28,635 bases of DNA from contig JAQCMX010000022.1 of the NCBI GenBank assembly GCA_028274885.1, forward strand, positions 1 through 28,635. Reading direction: 5' to 3'. The notes under the pieces are model-generated. The model saw only the letters and a program-made list of their open reading frames with translations, did not search any database and was not told the DNA's origin. The stretch comes from Haloarculaceae archaeon (GTDB lineage Archaea > Halobacteriota > Halobacteria > Halobacteriales > Haloarculaceae). Positions 1 to 7,342 of the stretch are shown in pieces (positions within the stretch are counted from its first letter, which is position 1; each line of letters starts with the position of its first letter). The translations under genes were made by a program, and so were the position numbers.

Positions 1-13
1 CCGTCGAAAGCGC

Positions 14-26
14 AAATATTTTTATG
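14..26 (+). promoter_or_regulatory. TATA-like box for amidohydrolase gene
   Basis: An AT-rich stretch (AAATATTTTTATG) lies in GC-rich surroundings. It predicts a transcription start near 45-50. That implies a leader of about 75 bases if translation starts at 124, or a near-leaderless mRNA if it starts at 58. Confidence 0.45.
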
Positions 27-123
27 TGGTGTCTGCGAGATACAGAATGATGCGAGCATGGCAAATTCTACAGTCGGACGCACAGCGTTCAGACTACCAA
101 TCAGTCGCCATGGAGGACGACGG

Positions 124-975
124 ATGACAGAGGGAATCGCCGTCGATACCTGGTGCAACCCGTTCACTGAGGACGCGCTCCGCCAGTTCAGCGATTCGGC
201 AGTGCAGGAAGCGGCCGAACTGTTCGACCAGCCGGATCTTTTTACCGGCGCGGTGAAGACACCCGACGAGTTCGTCGAGAAGATGGATGCTGCAGGTGTC
301 GACACGGTTCTTATTCCCGCGCTCAAGTATGGAAATGTTCGTCACAAGGGGATGGAAATCGACATTTCCTACGAACTTGTCCACGAACTCTGTCAGGAGT
401 ATCCAGACCGGTTCAAGGGACTCGCGGGAATCAATCCACACGACGGCATGGAGGGCGTGCGCCGCCTCGAAACCGCCATCGAGGAATACGGCTTCCTCGG
501 CGCCAACATCGACGCGTACGGCTTCGACGTGCCGCTCAACCACCGCAAGTTCTACCCATTCTACACGAAGTGTGCCGAACTGGGCGTGCCGGTCGTGATG
601 CAGGTCGGCCACTCGGCGATTCCGACGCCCAACAAGCACGGTAAACCGATTCTGCTCGACGACATTGCGATTGATTTCCCCGAACTTGACCTCGTCGGTT
701 CACACACCGGCTGGCCATGGACGAAGGAACTCGTCGCACACGCATGGGTCCATCCCAACGTCTATATTGGCACTGCTGCGTATGCCCCCCAGTACTGGGA
801 CGAGTCACTCGTCAACTTCATGCAGTCTCACGGACGCGACAAGGTTCTCTGGGGCACTGACTACCCGGTCGTCGACTTCGACCAGTCACTGGGCCAACTC
901 GAGGAATTCGAACTCTCCGACGAGGTGGAGCGAAAGGTCCTCGCGGAGAACGCCGAATCGATATTCGACCTGTAG
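124..975 (+). CDS. Amidohydrolase-2 family TIM-barrel protein (COG2159-like)
   Basis: The 283-residue product resembles the amidohydrolase-2 (ACMSD-like) family of metal-dependent hydrolases and decarboxylases. Three family landmarks are visible: His163 in VGHS, His194 in GSHTGWPW and Asp246 in the WGTDYP motif near the C terminus. The N-terminal HxH metal motif is absent; the matching place reads VDTWCNPF (residues 7-14), so metal binding may be altered. I chose the ATG at 124 because GGAGG at 112-116 precedes it. The in-frame ATG at 58 would add 22 Arg-rich residues unlike a haloarchaeal protein, although it sits closer to the TATA-like box at 14-26. The gene is convergent with the next one, 16 bases away. 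Family members act on ring-cleavage or carboxylic intermediates, which suits the catabolic surroundings, but the substrate is unknown. Confidence 0.8.
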   Translation: MTEGIAVDTWCNPFTEDALRQFSDSAVQEAAELFDQPDLFTGAVKTPDEFVEKMDAAGVDTVLIPALKYGNVRHKGMEIDISYELVHELCQEYPDRFKGLAGINPHDGMEGVRRLETAIEEYGFLGANIDAYGFDVPLNHRKFYPFYTKCAELGVPVVMQVGHSAIPTPNKHGKPILLDDIAIDFPELDLVGSHTGWPWTKELVAHAWVHPNVYIGTAAYAPQYWDESLVNFMQSHGRDKVLWGTDYPVVDFDQSLGQLEEFELSDEVERKVLAENAESIFDL

Positions 976-991
976 CCCCCGCTATCGCCCC

Positions 992-1459
992 TTATTCTCG
1001 TCCGAGTAGATCGAGCTGCGTTTCGACTCGCGTGTCGAGAAAGTCGTAGAGTGACTGTCGCGCCTGCCGGGCGGCCTCGTCGTCGAGTTTCTCGTTGACT
1101 GCCTCGAAAACCCCGATTGCGGCGGTCGTCAGCTCCTGTTCGAGCGCAGTGGCGTTCGTCGCATCGGCGCTTTCGATGTCTGCTCGCGCGTCGGCGATTG
1201 TGTCCGCAACTGCAGCGGCCGACTCGCTCTCTCCCAAGTTGGACTCGATGTCGTCCAGTGCGCAGTGAAGTCGCCGCTGCTGGGTTTTGAGCGCGACGTG
1301 CATCCCGCCGAGTTCCCGCGCGAAGAAGTTCAGAGAACTAGACATCGACCCGACCTGCGCCCGGACGAACTTCTGGTCGTCGTCGATGGCGTTTCGCACG
1401 TCGTCGTTCAGGTAACTCGCGAACTGTTGTAACACGTGTTCGGGTTCTAGGTACGGCAT
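992..1459 (-). CDS. Small helical protein, possibly LvaB/DUF6285-like
   Basis: A 155-residue acidic protein, mostly alpha-helical by eye, with no cysteines after the first helix except one near residue 67, and no membrane segment or signal peptide. The start at 1459 (MPYLEPEH) is preferred over the upstream ATG at 1528 because a TATA-like box (1486-1495) lies about 30 bases before it, which would make the mRNA leaderless. The first 55 residues show a pattern (Leu-rich helix, then F-V-R-A-Q-V and an S-S-L-x-F-F-A-R-E-L helix) that loosely recalls LvaB/DUF6285, the small partner of APH-like kinases acting on hydroxyacyl-CoA. Two such kinases are in this window, though not adjacent. The family assignment is weak inference and no function is claimed. 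It ends 16 bases from the convergent amidohydrolase. Confidence 0.7.
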   Translation of the reverse strand: MPYLEPEHVLQQFASYLNDDVRNAIDDDQKFVRAQVGSMSSSLNFFARELGGMHVALKTQQRRLHCALDDIESNLGESESAAAVADTIADARADIESADATNATALEQELTTAAIGVFEAVNEKLDDEAARQARQSLYDFLDTRVETQLDLLGRE

Positions 1460-1485
1460 CCAGTTTCGGGGACGTACGCGTAGCG

Positions 1486-1495
1486 TATAAAAATA
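1486..1495 (-). promoter_or_regulatory. TATA box for the 155-residue protein
   Basis: On the minus strand this reads TATTTTTATA, centred about 31 bases before the ATG at 1459. It supports the shorter start and a leaderless transcript. Confidence 0.6.
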
Positions 1496-1607
1496 CCCCA
1501 AAACCGCCCCATGACCAGTGGCTGTCACAGACTATCTGCTATACTCAGGTGAACAGTTACGCCGCGCCAGGGTGGCGACATAGGCCGGTCAATCATGTCT
1601 GGCGGTA

Positions 1608-2984
1608 TCAGTCGCTCTGGACGGGGGGTGACGCTAGCAGGGGTGTCCCGTCGGCACGTGGGCCGAGTGCCGGACCGTGCGGGTCGTCGTCGGGGTCGAT
1701 GCGTCGACGCTGCTCGTAGTCGGTCGACCGTTCGACCGGTGTCCGTCCGATTGCCGATGTCATGTCGACGTATTCCCGGAACGAGCGGAACTCGCCGTGT
1801 CCGCCCCCGGCCCGTTTCGTTATTTCCTCCGAAAGAATCGTTCCCATAAAGTCGTTTGCTCCACAGGCGAGCATCTTCAGGCCCTGCTGGTCGCCGTACT
1901 TGACCCAGGACGACTGGATGTTGTCGACGTTGTCGAGGAACAGCCGCGAAACGGCGATCATCAGTTCGTCCTCGTCGGTGGTCGCCCCGGCATTGACCAT
2001 CCCACGCTCGTGGAGGGGTGTGTCGTGGTGGACGAACGAGAGCGGGACGAATTCCGTGATGTTCCCTGTCCTGTCTTGGATGCTCCTGATTCGTTCGAGA
2101 TGCATGACGCGGTGAGCCTCGTTCTCGACGTGACCGTACATAATCGTCGCCGTCGTCGGGAGCCCAGCACTCGCCGCACCTTCGATAGCGTTGACCCACT
2201 CGCTCGAATCGATTTTCCCGGGACAGATAATATCGCGAACCTCGTCAACGAGTATCTCAGCTGCAGTGCCGGGAACCGAATCCAGTCCAGCGGCCTTCAG
2301 TCGGCTGTACACCTCCTCGTATGACCAGTCCGTCCCCCGCCGGGCGTGGTATGCCTCTTCAGGCGTCATCGAGTGGACGTGGGCGTCGTTGACGCTCATT
2401 GCACGTATCTGCTCAACGTACGTCCCGGGGTCTTTTTCATACTCGCTTGCGGGACGGTAGTTCAGGTCCCCGCGGTCGCTGCTTTCGAGACTAGCCAAGT
2501 GCTCGTCGTCGAGCGCGAACGCCGGATGGAGACCGCTGACTGACGTCACCTCGTAGATGCCACGGTCGACCGCGTCACGGACGATTTCTCTAGATTCGCT
2601 CGGTGTCTTGGTGAACCCTCCGTGGTCGTCGTCGTGTGTAACACGGAAGTCCTCGGAGCGGTCCTTGAAGTTACAGAACAGACAGCCCGTGTTACAGGCC
2701 GTCGTGACGTTGTTATTGATATTTGCGACGAACGTCACCTCGTCACCGACGAGTTCGGCGCGCCGGCGGTCAGCGGTTTCGAGGACTGCCTCTTTTCGTT
2801 CGCGGCCGATTCCAGGTTCGTCGGTTCCCGTCGTCAGGAGTTCGATCCCGTCACGGACAGTCAGTCGATCCCCAGCCCGCGCCTTTGCGAGGGCGTTCTC
2901 GAACGACTGGTCGGTCTCGGGAACCGACTCGAACTCGAACTCCTCGCGTGGAATGTTCGTTGTACTCCGGAAGCTATTGGCCAT
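1608..2984 (-). CDS. cofH: CofH-like radical SAM enzyme (F420 FO synthase subunit 2)
   Basis: The 458-residue product matches CofH, which joins 5-amino-6-ribitylaminouracil to tyrosine through radical SAM chemistry. CofG then closes the deazaflavin ring to give FO, the F420 chromophore. The radical SAM CxxxCxxC cluster motif is Cys97, Cys101 and Cys104 (ACNTGCLFC). Downstream come an EVTSVSGLHP segment, a FVPLSFVHHDTPL segment and the QSSWVKYGDQQG region typical of the CofG/CofH/MqnC group. The ATG at 2984 is chosen over the longer frame from 3170: a TATA box at 3010-3018 lies about 29 bases upstream and the extra N terminus is Arg-rich and would overlap the neighbouring gene. No cofG lies beside it, unlike the usual pairing, so it may be a second copy. 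MqnC/MqnE-like chemistry is a less likely alternative. Confidence 0.85.
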   Translation of the reverse strand: MANSFRSTTNIPREEFEFESVPETDQSFENALAKARAGDRLTVRDGIELLTTGTDEPGIGRERKEAVLETADRRRAELVGDEVTFVANINNNVTTACNTGCLFCNFKDRSEDFRVTHDDDHGGFTKTPSESREIVRDAVDRGIYEVTSVSGLHPAFALDDEHLASLESSDRGDLNYRPASEYEKDPGTYVEQIRAMSVNDAHVHSMTPEEAYHARRGTDWSYEEVYSRLKAAGLDSVPGTAAEILVDEVRDIICPGKIDSSEWVNAIEGAASAGLPTTATIMYGHVENEAHRVMHLERIRSIQDRTGNITEFVPLSFVHHDTPLHERGMVNAGATTDEDELMIAVSRLFLDNVDNIQSSWVKYGDQQGLKMLACGANDFMGTILSEEITKRAGGGHGEFRSFREYVDMTSAIGRTPVERSTDYEQRRRIDPDDDPHGPALGPRADGTPLLASPPVQSD

Positions 2985-3009
2985 GGTATGTTTACACACA
3001 GGAATGCTG

Positions 3010-3018
3010 TATAAAATT
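3010..3018 (-). promoter_or_regulatory. TATA box for cofH-like gene
   Basis: Minus strand AATTTTATA, about 29 bases before the ATG at 2984. It argues for an independent, leaderless cofH transcript and against the 520-residue version. Confidence 0.6.
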
Positions 3019-3073
3019 TGTGTCCTTCGCCTGTCGCGGACGGCCATCGGTTGGCGGAAGCAGTGTGGACTAT

Positions 3074-4066
3074 TCAATTGAACGGATGTGTCGCCTCGAT
3101 CCAGCCGGCGCCAGCGACGCCGTCCCACTCGCAATCGACTGGCATCCGGTTGAGCACACCCTGGAGCCACGGTCCGTCGGGAGCGGATAGTGCCCAGTTG
3201 CGATCCTCGTAGCCGATAGGGAGATTGTGCAGGGGCGTACAGTGAATCTCGGTCCGGCCATCGCCGAACTCAGGGCTGTAGGTAATTCGTTCGGGGTGGT
3301 CGCCCTCGGCCCAGGTCCGCCCGCGCTCCTCTCGCTCCAGTCCGTCCGAACAGGAGACGCCTGCCTCGTCGATAGTCTCGACACGGTCACCGTTCGCTCG
3401 GTATCCAAACGTGGTGCGGACACTCGCGTCGGGCCGGATCTGCGCGACGAGCGTCACGCATTCCCCGTTCTCGAATTGCAGCGTACCCGTGTAGTGCCCC
3501 CACTCGCCCGGCGTCCAGTCCCGAAACCAGCCCCAAGAGTGATCTCGGAATCCCTGTCCATCGAGTTTGTACTGAGTCCCGTCGATGGTCACCGTCCCTG
3601 TGTAGTGACCAGACTGGTCGTAGTGGTCCTGCGTCTCGACCAGCATGTCGATCGAATAGGCGTCGTGGTGCGGGTCGGCGAAGGTGAGGTCGAGCTCGAC
3701 TGGAACCGACTCGTCTGCGCCGACGAGCACGTCCCACGAGTCGTCGCTCGCGGCACAGTTACCCTCGGCAGTGAGTGACCACTCGACGTGTGGCTCAACG
3801 ATACGGTAGGACTTCTGCAGTGCGTCGGTCCGAACGTGGTGGCCGTGACAGTCTTCGATCGGAATTGTCTCGTCCCGGTACCAGTATGCAGTCCCGTCCC
3901 GCACGAGGTAGAACCAGACGTTGGCGCGACGTTCGAACGGCTGAAAACCGAGCCGCATGAATCCACGAACGTCCTCGGCAGTGAAATCGAAGTAGTAGCT
4001 CTCGTTCCACAACCGGCGGTCCATCGGCTTGTGCAGGTATTCGTCAGTTACGGCGGCAGTCTGCAT
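3074..4066 (-). CDS. DUF7064/DUF7065-type (CrtC/AttH lipocalin-like) protein, copy 1
   Basis: A 330-residue protein of the calycin-like group that includes CrtC hydroxyneurosporene synthase and AttH. The signature GQGFRDHSWGWFRDWTPGEW in the second half is the most conserved stretch of this group. Two beta-rich lipocalin-like halves are expected. It has no signal peptide. It is clearly paralogous to the protein at 19494-20486: both are 330 residues, share the N-terminal DEYLHKPxDRRLWNESY and the C-terminal NxPIGYEDRNWALSxPDGPW. Relatives often occur in steroid, terpenoid and fatty acid catabolic clusters, but no reaction is established for this type. It is divergent from the PaaK-like gene. 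The TATA box at 4091-4098 supports the ATG at 4066. Confidence 0.8.
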   Translation of the reverse strand: MQTAAVTDEYLHKPMDRRLWNESYYFDFTAEDVRGFMRLGFQPFERRANVWFYLVRDGTAYWYRDETIPIEDCHGHHVRTDALQKSYRIVEPHVEWSLTAEGNCAASDDSWDVLVGADESVPVELDLTFADPHHDAYSIDMLVETQDHYDQSGHYTGTVTIDGTQYKLDGQGFRDHSWGWFRDWTPGEWGHYTGTLQFENGECVTLVAQIRPDASVRTTFGYRANGDRVETIDEAGVSCSDGLEREERGRTWAEGDHPERITYSPEFGDGRTEIHCTPLHNLPIGYEDRNWALSAPDGPWLQGVLNRMPVDCEWDGVAGAGWIEATHPFN

Positions 4067-4090
4067 AGTTCAACTCTGGTCATGCTTGGC

Positions 4091-4098
4091 GTATAAAC
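4091..4098 (-). promoter_or_regulatory. TATA box for DUF7064-type copy 1
   Basis: Minus strand GTTTATAC, centred about 28 bases before the ATG at 4066. The 115-base gap to the PaaK-like gene at 4182 is a divergent promoter region. Confidence 0.6.
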
Positions 4099-4148
4099 GT
4101 TGCCACGTCACGTCCCCCGGCACACTGTGAGGTTTTACCCACCCGAAA

Positions 4149-4156
4149 CTATTTTT
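4149..4156 (+). promoter_or_regulatory. TATA-like box for PaaK-like ligase
   Basis: CTATTTTT, centred about 29 bases before the ATG at 4182. The match is weaker than the others in the window, but the spacing is right for a leaderless transcript. Confidence 0.45.
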
Positions 4157-4181
4157 CCCTTACCTGAATCATACATACCGT

Positions 4182-5432
4182 ATGGTTCGAGCCACCTTAG
4201 ACGAGACAGATGACGTTATCGACAGACTGCAGAGTGCTGCCAAATATCTCTGGCAGTTCGAGTTCTATCAAGAGCGGTTCAATGAAGTCGGACTGACGCC
4301 CGAAGACATCGACTCGATAGAGACGTTCCGGAAACTACCCACTATGACGCCGGAGGATATGGCGAACGATTACACGGAAAACCCACCGCTCGGAAGTCTC
4401 ATTCCCGACGAGTGGGATGTCGTCCGGACGAACCTCACGCCCAACCCCTACATGGACACGCGGATGCCAGTGCCCCAGACGCCAAGCGACATCGAGATCA
4501 ACAATAAAGTCAACGCCAAAGCCTATCGCAACATTGGGGTCACACCGGACGACGTAGTGTTGAATACGGCAAATTTCACTCCATATCCCTTCGGCTGGGC
4601 GATTGGCGGGGCAGCAGAACGAATCGGTGCACGCCACATTCCGACCGGTCCAGGGGATACCGAAGAACAGGTCGAAGTAATAGCGAACCACGGTGTGACC
4701 ACAATCTGTGGCTTCCCCAGTTTCATGCTCAAAATCGCGAATGCCGCTGAAGAGGGGCAACTCGACAGTGTCGAACGTATCATCTGTAGTGGGGAGCCGT
4801 TTACCGCAATCGACGGGTATCGTGAACAGGTCCGGGGCGCGTTTGGCGGCGACGTCACCGTCGTTGACGGGTACGGACTCAGCGAGTTCGGGACTGGCCA
4901 CGTTGCATTCGAGTCTCGCGAGGAGGACGGAATGCACCTGTTCACCGAGAAGGTGTTTCCGGAAGTAATCGACCCCGAGACTGGTGAACTCGTCGAACGA
5001 GGCGAAAAGGGAGAACTCGTGCTCACCACCCTGCAGGAAGAGGCTGCACCAGTCCTTCGGCTCCGTACCGGCGACCTGACAATTCTCGACAGGCGCGAGA
5101 CGGAACACGGGGAATACATGCTGCCAAATGGTGTCTTCGGACGGACGGACAATATGCGGAAAATCAAGGGGGTCAAAATTTATCCCCTCGAACTCCAGAT
5201 GCACTTTGCAGGCGTCCCGAACGTCGACCCCGAGAATATGCAACTGCACGTAAGCCGGCCGGAAGGCCAGACTGACCGTCTCGAAATCACGGTCGGCGGT
5301 GACCCAGACGGTGTTGACACCGACGACCTCGGGAACGGTGTCGCCGAGGTAATCAACATCTCGCCGGACACTGTACAGGTCAAAGATGGGTTCGAAGTTG
5401 CAGACGAGGAAGTCGTCGTCGACGAGCGGTAA
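4182..5432 (+). CDS. PaaK-like (phenylacetate-CoA ligase family) protein lacking the P-loop
   Basis: A 416-residue member of the phenylacetate-CoA ligase branch of the adenylate-forming enzymes. The later core motifs are present: YGLSE at 231-235, LRTGD near 294-298 and GRTDNMRKIKGVKIYP at 320-335, and the length suits PaaK. The Ser/Gly/Thr-rich phosphate loop (SSGTTG in PaaK) is missing. At its expected place, residues 84-103, the protein reads LTPNPYMDTRMPVPQTPSDI. Adenylation by the normal mechanism is therefore doubtful. It might use another nucleotide-binding arrangement, act as a CoA-thioester-handling relative, or depend on a partner. Two complete acyl-CoA synthetases elsewhere in the window could cover activation. 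It is convergent with the MaoC gene, 26 bases away. Confidence 0.82.
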   Translation: MVRATLDETDDVIDRLQSAAKYLWQFEFYQERFNEVGLTPEDIDSIETFRKLPTMTPEDMANDYTENPPLGSLIPDEWDVVRTNLTPNPYMDTRMPVPQTPSDIEINNKVNAKAYRNIGVTPDDVVLNTANFTPYPFGWAIGGAAERIGARHIPTGPGDTEEQVEVIANHGVTTICGFPSFMLKIANAAEEGQLDSVERIICSGEPFTAIDGYREQVRGAFGGDVTVVDGYGLSEFGTGHVAFESREEDGMHLFTEKVFPEVIDPETGELVERGEKGELVLTTLQEEAAPVLRLRTGDLTILDRRETEHGEYMLPNGVFGRTDNMRKIKGVKIYPLELQMHFAGVPNVDPENMQLHVSRPEGQTDRLEITVGGDPDGVDTDDLGNGVAEVINISPDTVQVKDGFEVADEEVVVDER

Positions 5433-5458
5433 CACCGACCGGTCGCAGACGTCGACGG

Positions 5459-5899
5459 TCACTCGGTCGGAAGGACCGCTGTCGCGTCGCCGGTAACGAG
5501 TGTTTCGTCGTCCTGGTTTCTCGCCGCGAACTCGGTGTCGACGTGCATATTGCCGTCCGATTCGTCCGTGTCGACTACCTCGCCGGTCACGGTGACCGTG
5601 TCGCCAGGCCAGAGTTTAGCCGTGAATCGCGTCTTGAACCGGTCGAGGTTTCCGACTCCGAACCAATCGGTGAGCATCTGTGCGGCGTACCCTGCGGTGA
5701 GCATCCCCTGTCCGAAGACGCTCGGGTTGTCCGCTTTTTTGGCGTATGGTTCGATCACGTGTAGCGGGTTGAAGTCCCCGCTCGCGCCGGCGTACTTGAC
5801 GAAATCTACTCGGTCGACGTTCTCAACGACGAGCGTCGGTCCCTCGTCACCGACCGCTACGTCGCTCGCACGGAGGCGCTCTGTCTGTTCGTTATTCAT
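5459..5899 (-). CDS. MaoC-type (R)-specific enoyl-CoA hydratase, active subunit
   Basis: A 146-residue single-hotdog MaoC dehydratase. The catalytic Asp/His pair of (R)-hydratases is visible as Asp42 and His47 in ASGDFNPLH, followed by the FGQGMLTAGY helix. It would hydrate trans-2-enoyl-CoA to 3-hydroxyacyl-CoA. It starts 8 bases after the stop of the 160-residue MaoC-like gene and is last in the minus-strand train. The upstream partner has a MaoC fold without the His, so the two probably form a heteromer, as for HadAB/HadBC or ChsH1/ChsH2. No promoter of its own is visible. Confidence 0.85.
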   Translation of the reverse strand: MNNEQTERLRASDVAVGDEGPTLVVENVDRVDFVKYAGASGDFNPLHVIEPYAKKADNPSVFGQGMLTAGYAAQMLTDWFGVGNLDRFKTRFTAKLWPGDTVTVTGEVVDTDESDGNMHVDTEFAARNQDDETLVTGDATAVLPTE

Positions 5900-5907
5900 A
5901 TTCGATC

Positions 5908-6390
5908 TCAGGTTTCAATAGCCGTTTTGCGCTCGGTCACCAGCAGTTCGCCGTCGTCGTTGCGATACTCGGTGGTGAGCACCGCAAATGTCATTGTCCC
6001 GTCGCTACCCTCCCGCTGGGAGACGTCTGTCAGGGTCGTCGTCCCGGTGAGCGTCTCGCCGACGAGCGCTGGGCGCTCGAACTCGTACTCCTGCTCGCCG
6101 TGTACGGTACGGGCCTCGTCGAATCCCAAGTCGAACCCCTGGATACCGTCGTCGTCGAAGTCGGCAGGCTGATACCGAGGATGCCTGGCGACCTGTGTGA
6201 ACGTCGGTGGAGCGGGAACCTCGTCCAATCCCTGTTCTGCCGCCACATCGGCGTCACGATACACCGGATTCTCGTCTCGCACCGCAGTAACGAACTCCCG
6301 GACTTTCCCTCGCTCAACGACGAGTCCGTCAACTGTGATGCGAGATTCGCCAATCAGCTCTTCGAGTTCTGTGAGTGGTTTCTCGGGCAT
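5908..6390 (-). CDS. MaoC-like (FAS1-like dehydratase N-type) non-catalytic subunit
   Basis: A 160-residue hotdog protein of the FAS1-like dehydratase/MaoC N-terminal type. The segment VRDENPVYRD (residues 37-46) lies where the active subunit has its D-x4-H pair. Here the place of the His is Tyr44, so it is probably non-catalytic and helps build the acyl pocket. A PAPPTF segment follows, as usual for this type. It starts 6 bases after the dehydrogenase stop and ends 8 bases before the active MaoC gene, so the three are surely co-transcribed. The arrangement matches heterodimeric hydratases for bulky acyl chains. Confidence 0.82.
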   Translation of the reverse strand: MPEKPLTELEELIGESRITVDGLVVERGKVREFVTAVRDENPVYRDADVAAEQGLDEVPAPPTFTQVARHPRYQPADFDDDGIQGFDLGFDEARTVHGEQEYEFERPALVGETLTGTTTLTDVSQREGSDGTMTFAVLTTEYRNDDGELLVTERKTAIET

Positions 6391-6396
6391 CGCTGT

Positions 6397-7278
6397 TCAC
6401 TGCGTGCGGTCAAGATTCACGTCGTTCCCGACGGTTTCGCGGAACCTGTCGGCGATGTCTTCTGCCGTCCAGCCTCCATCCTGGAAAGCCAGCCGGTCGA
6501 TAGACGGTTCAGAGACCAGGCCGATGGCATCCCCCGCCGCTCGCAGAATGCACCCGTTGATGTCCTCAGCTGCGTCGCTCATCATGTACCCGACCATGGG
6601 TGCGACCTTCTCCGGAGGCATCTCCTCTTCCGTGAAGGGACGTTGCTCCTCGGGAATCTCCTCGATGAGACGAGTGAATGCCGTCGGCATCAGCGCGTTC
6701 GTCCGGACGTTGTACCGCGAGAGCTCCTGTGCCGCGGTCCAAGTCATCCCCATGACGCCAGACTTCGCCGCCGAATAGTTGATTTGTCCCGGATTACCGA
6801 GTGCCGACCGGCTTGTCATCGCAAGGAACGAACGCTGCGAGTCGACCCCTTCTTCTTTCGATTTCTGACGCCAGTGTGCGGCAGCGTTCCGTAAGAGAGC
6901 GAAGTGCCCTCTGAGGTGGACGTTAATTACGCTGTCCCATTCGTCTCCGGACATACTGTGGGTGAACGAGTCGTTGAGAATACCCGCGAAGTTCGCGATC
7001 CCATCTATTCGGCCAAACTCGTCGACAGTGTCTTCCACGAGTTCCTGCGTGTACTCGAGGGAAGTCACGTCACCGAAATGTGCCGTCGCGTTACCACCCG
7101 CGGCTTCGACCTTCTCTGCGACCTTCGCTGCCGGTTCTTCGTCTTGGCTCTCACCACTCGGGCCGGTTCCGAGGTCGTTGACGACGACAGTCGCGCCGAG
7201 TTCGCCAAGGTGGATTGCAGTCGCTTCGCCAAGTCCGTGGCCACCGCCAGCCACAACACAGACTTTCTCGTCTAACAT
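6397..7278 (-). CDS. Short-chain dehydrogenase, MFE-2-like 3-hydroxyacyl-CoA dehydrogenase
   Basis: A 293-residue classical SDR. The dinucleotide motif GGGHGLG occupies residues 11-17. Asp35 in VVVNDLG suggests NAD preference. The NNAG equivalent is NFAG (96-99), and the catalytic set is Ser156, Tyr168 and Lys172 (YSAAK). The VVVNDLG segment and the long insertion after it resemble the (3R)-hydroxyacyl-CoA dehydrogenase domain of peroxisomal multifunctional enzyme 2, and 17-beta-hydroxysteroid dehydrogenase type 4 relatives. It would oxidise the 3-hydroxyacyl-CoA made by the MaoC pair encoded immediately downstream. It starts 64 bases after the carboxyltransferase stop, so it is probably in the same operon. 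A steroid or other secondary alcohol remains an alternative substrate. Confidence 0.85.
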   Translation of the reverse strand: MLDEKVCVVAGGGHGLGEATAIHLGELGATVVVNDLGTGPSGESQDEEPAAKVAEKVEAAGGNATAHFGDVTSLEYTQELVEDTVDEFGRIDGIANFAGILNDSFTHSMSGDEWDSVINVHLRGHFALLRNAAAHWRQKSKEEGVDSQRSFLAMTSRSALGNPGQINYSAAKSGVMGMTWTAAQELSRYNVRTNALMPTAFTRLIEEIPEEQRPFTEEEMPPEKVAPMVGYMMSDAAEDINGCILRAAGDAIGLVSEPSIDRLAFQDGGWTAEDIADRFRETVGNDVNLDRTQ

Positions 7279-7342
7279 ACGGCCTATACTGCTCGACCCA
7301 TCTACATCAAAGTACGTGTTCGAGTTGAGAAAGTGAAACTAT

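Noticed and set aside
2984..3170. Longer N terminus for the CofH-like protein
   Set aside because: The 62 extra residues are Arg-rich, overlap the DUF7064-type gene by about 100 bases and include the TATA box of the shorter version.
4335..5462. 375-codon open frame on the minus strand opposite the PaaK-like gene
   Set aside because: Shadow of the real gene; the PaaK motifs are on the plus strand and no promoter or motif supports the antisense frame.
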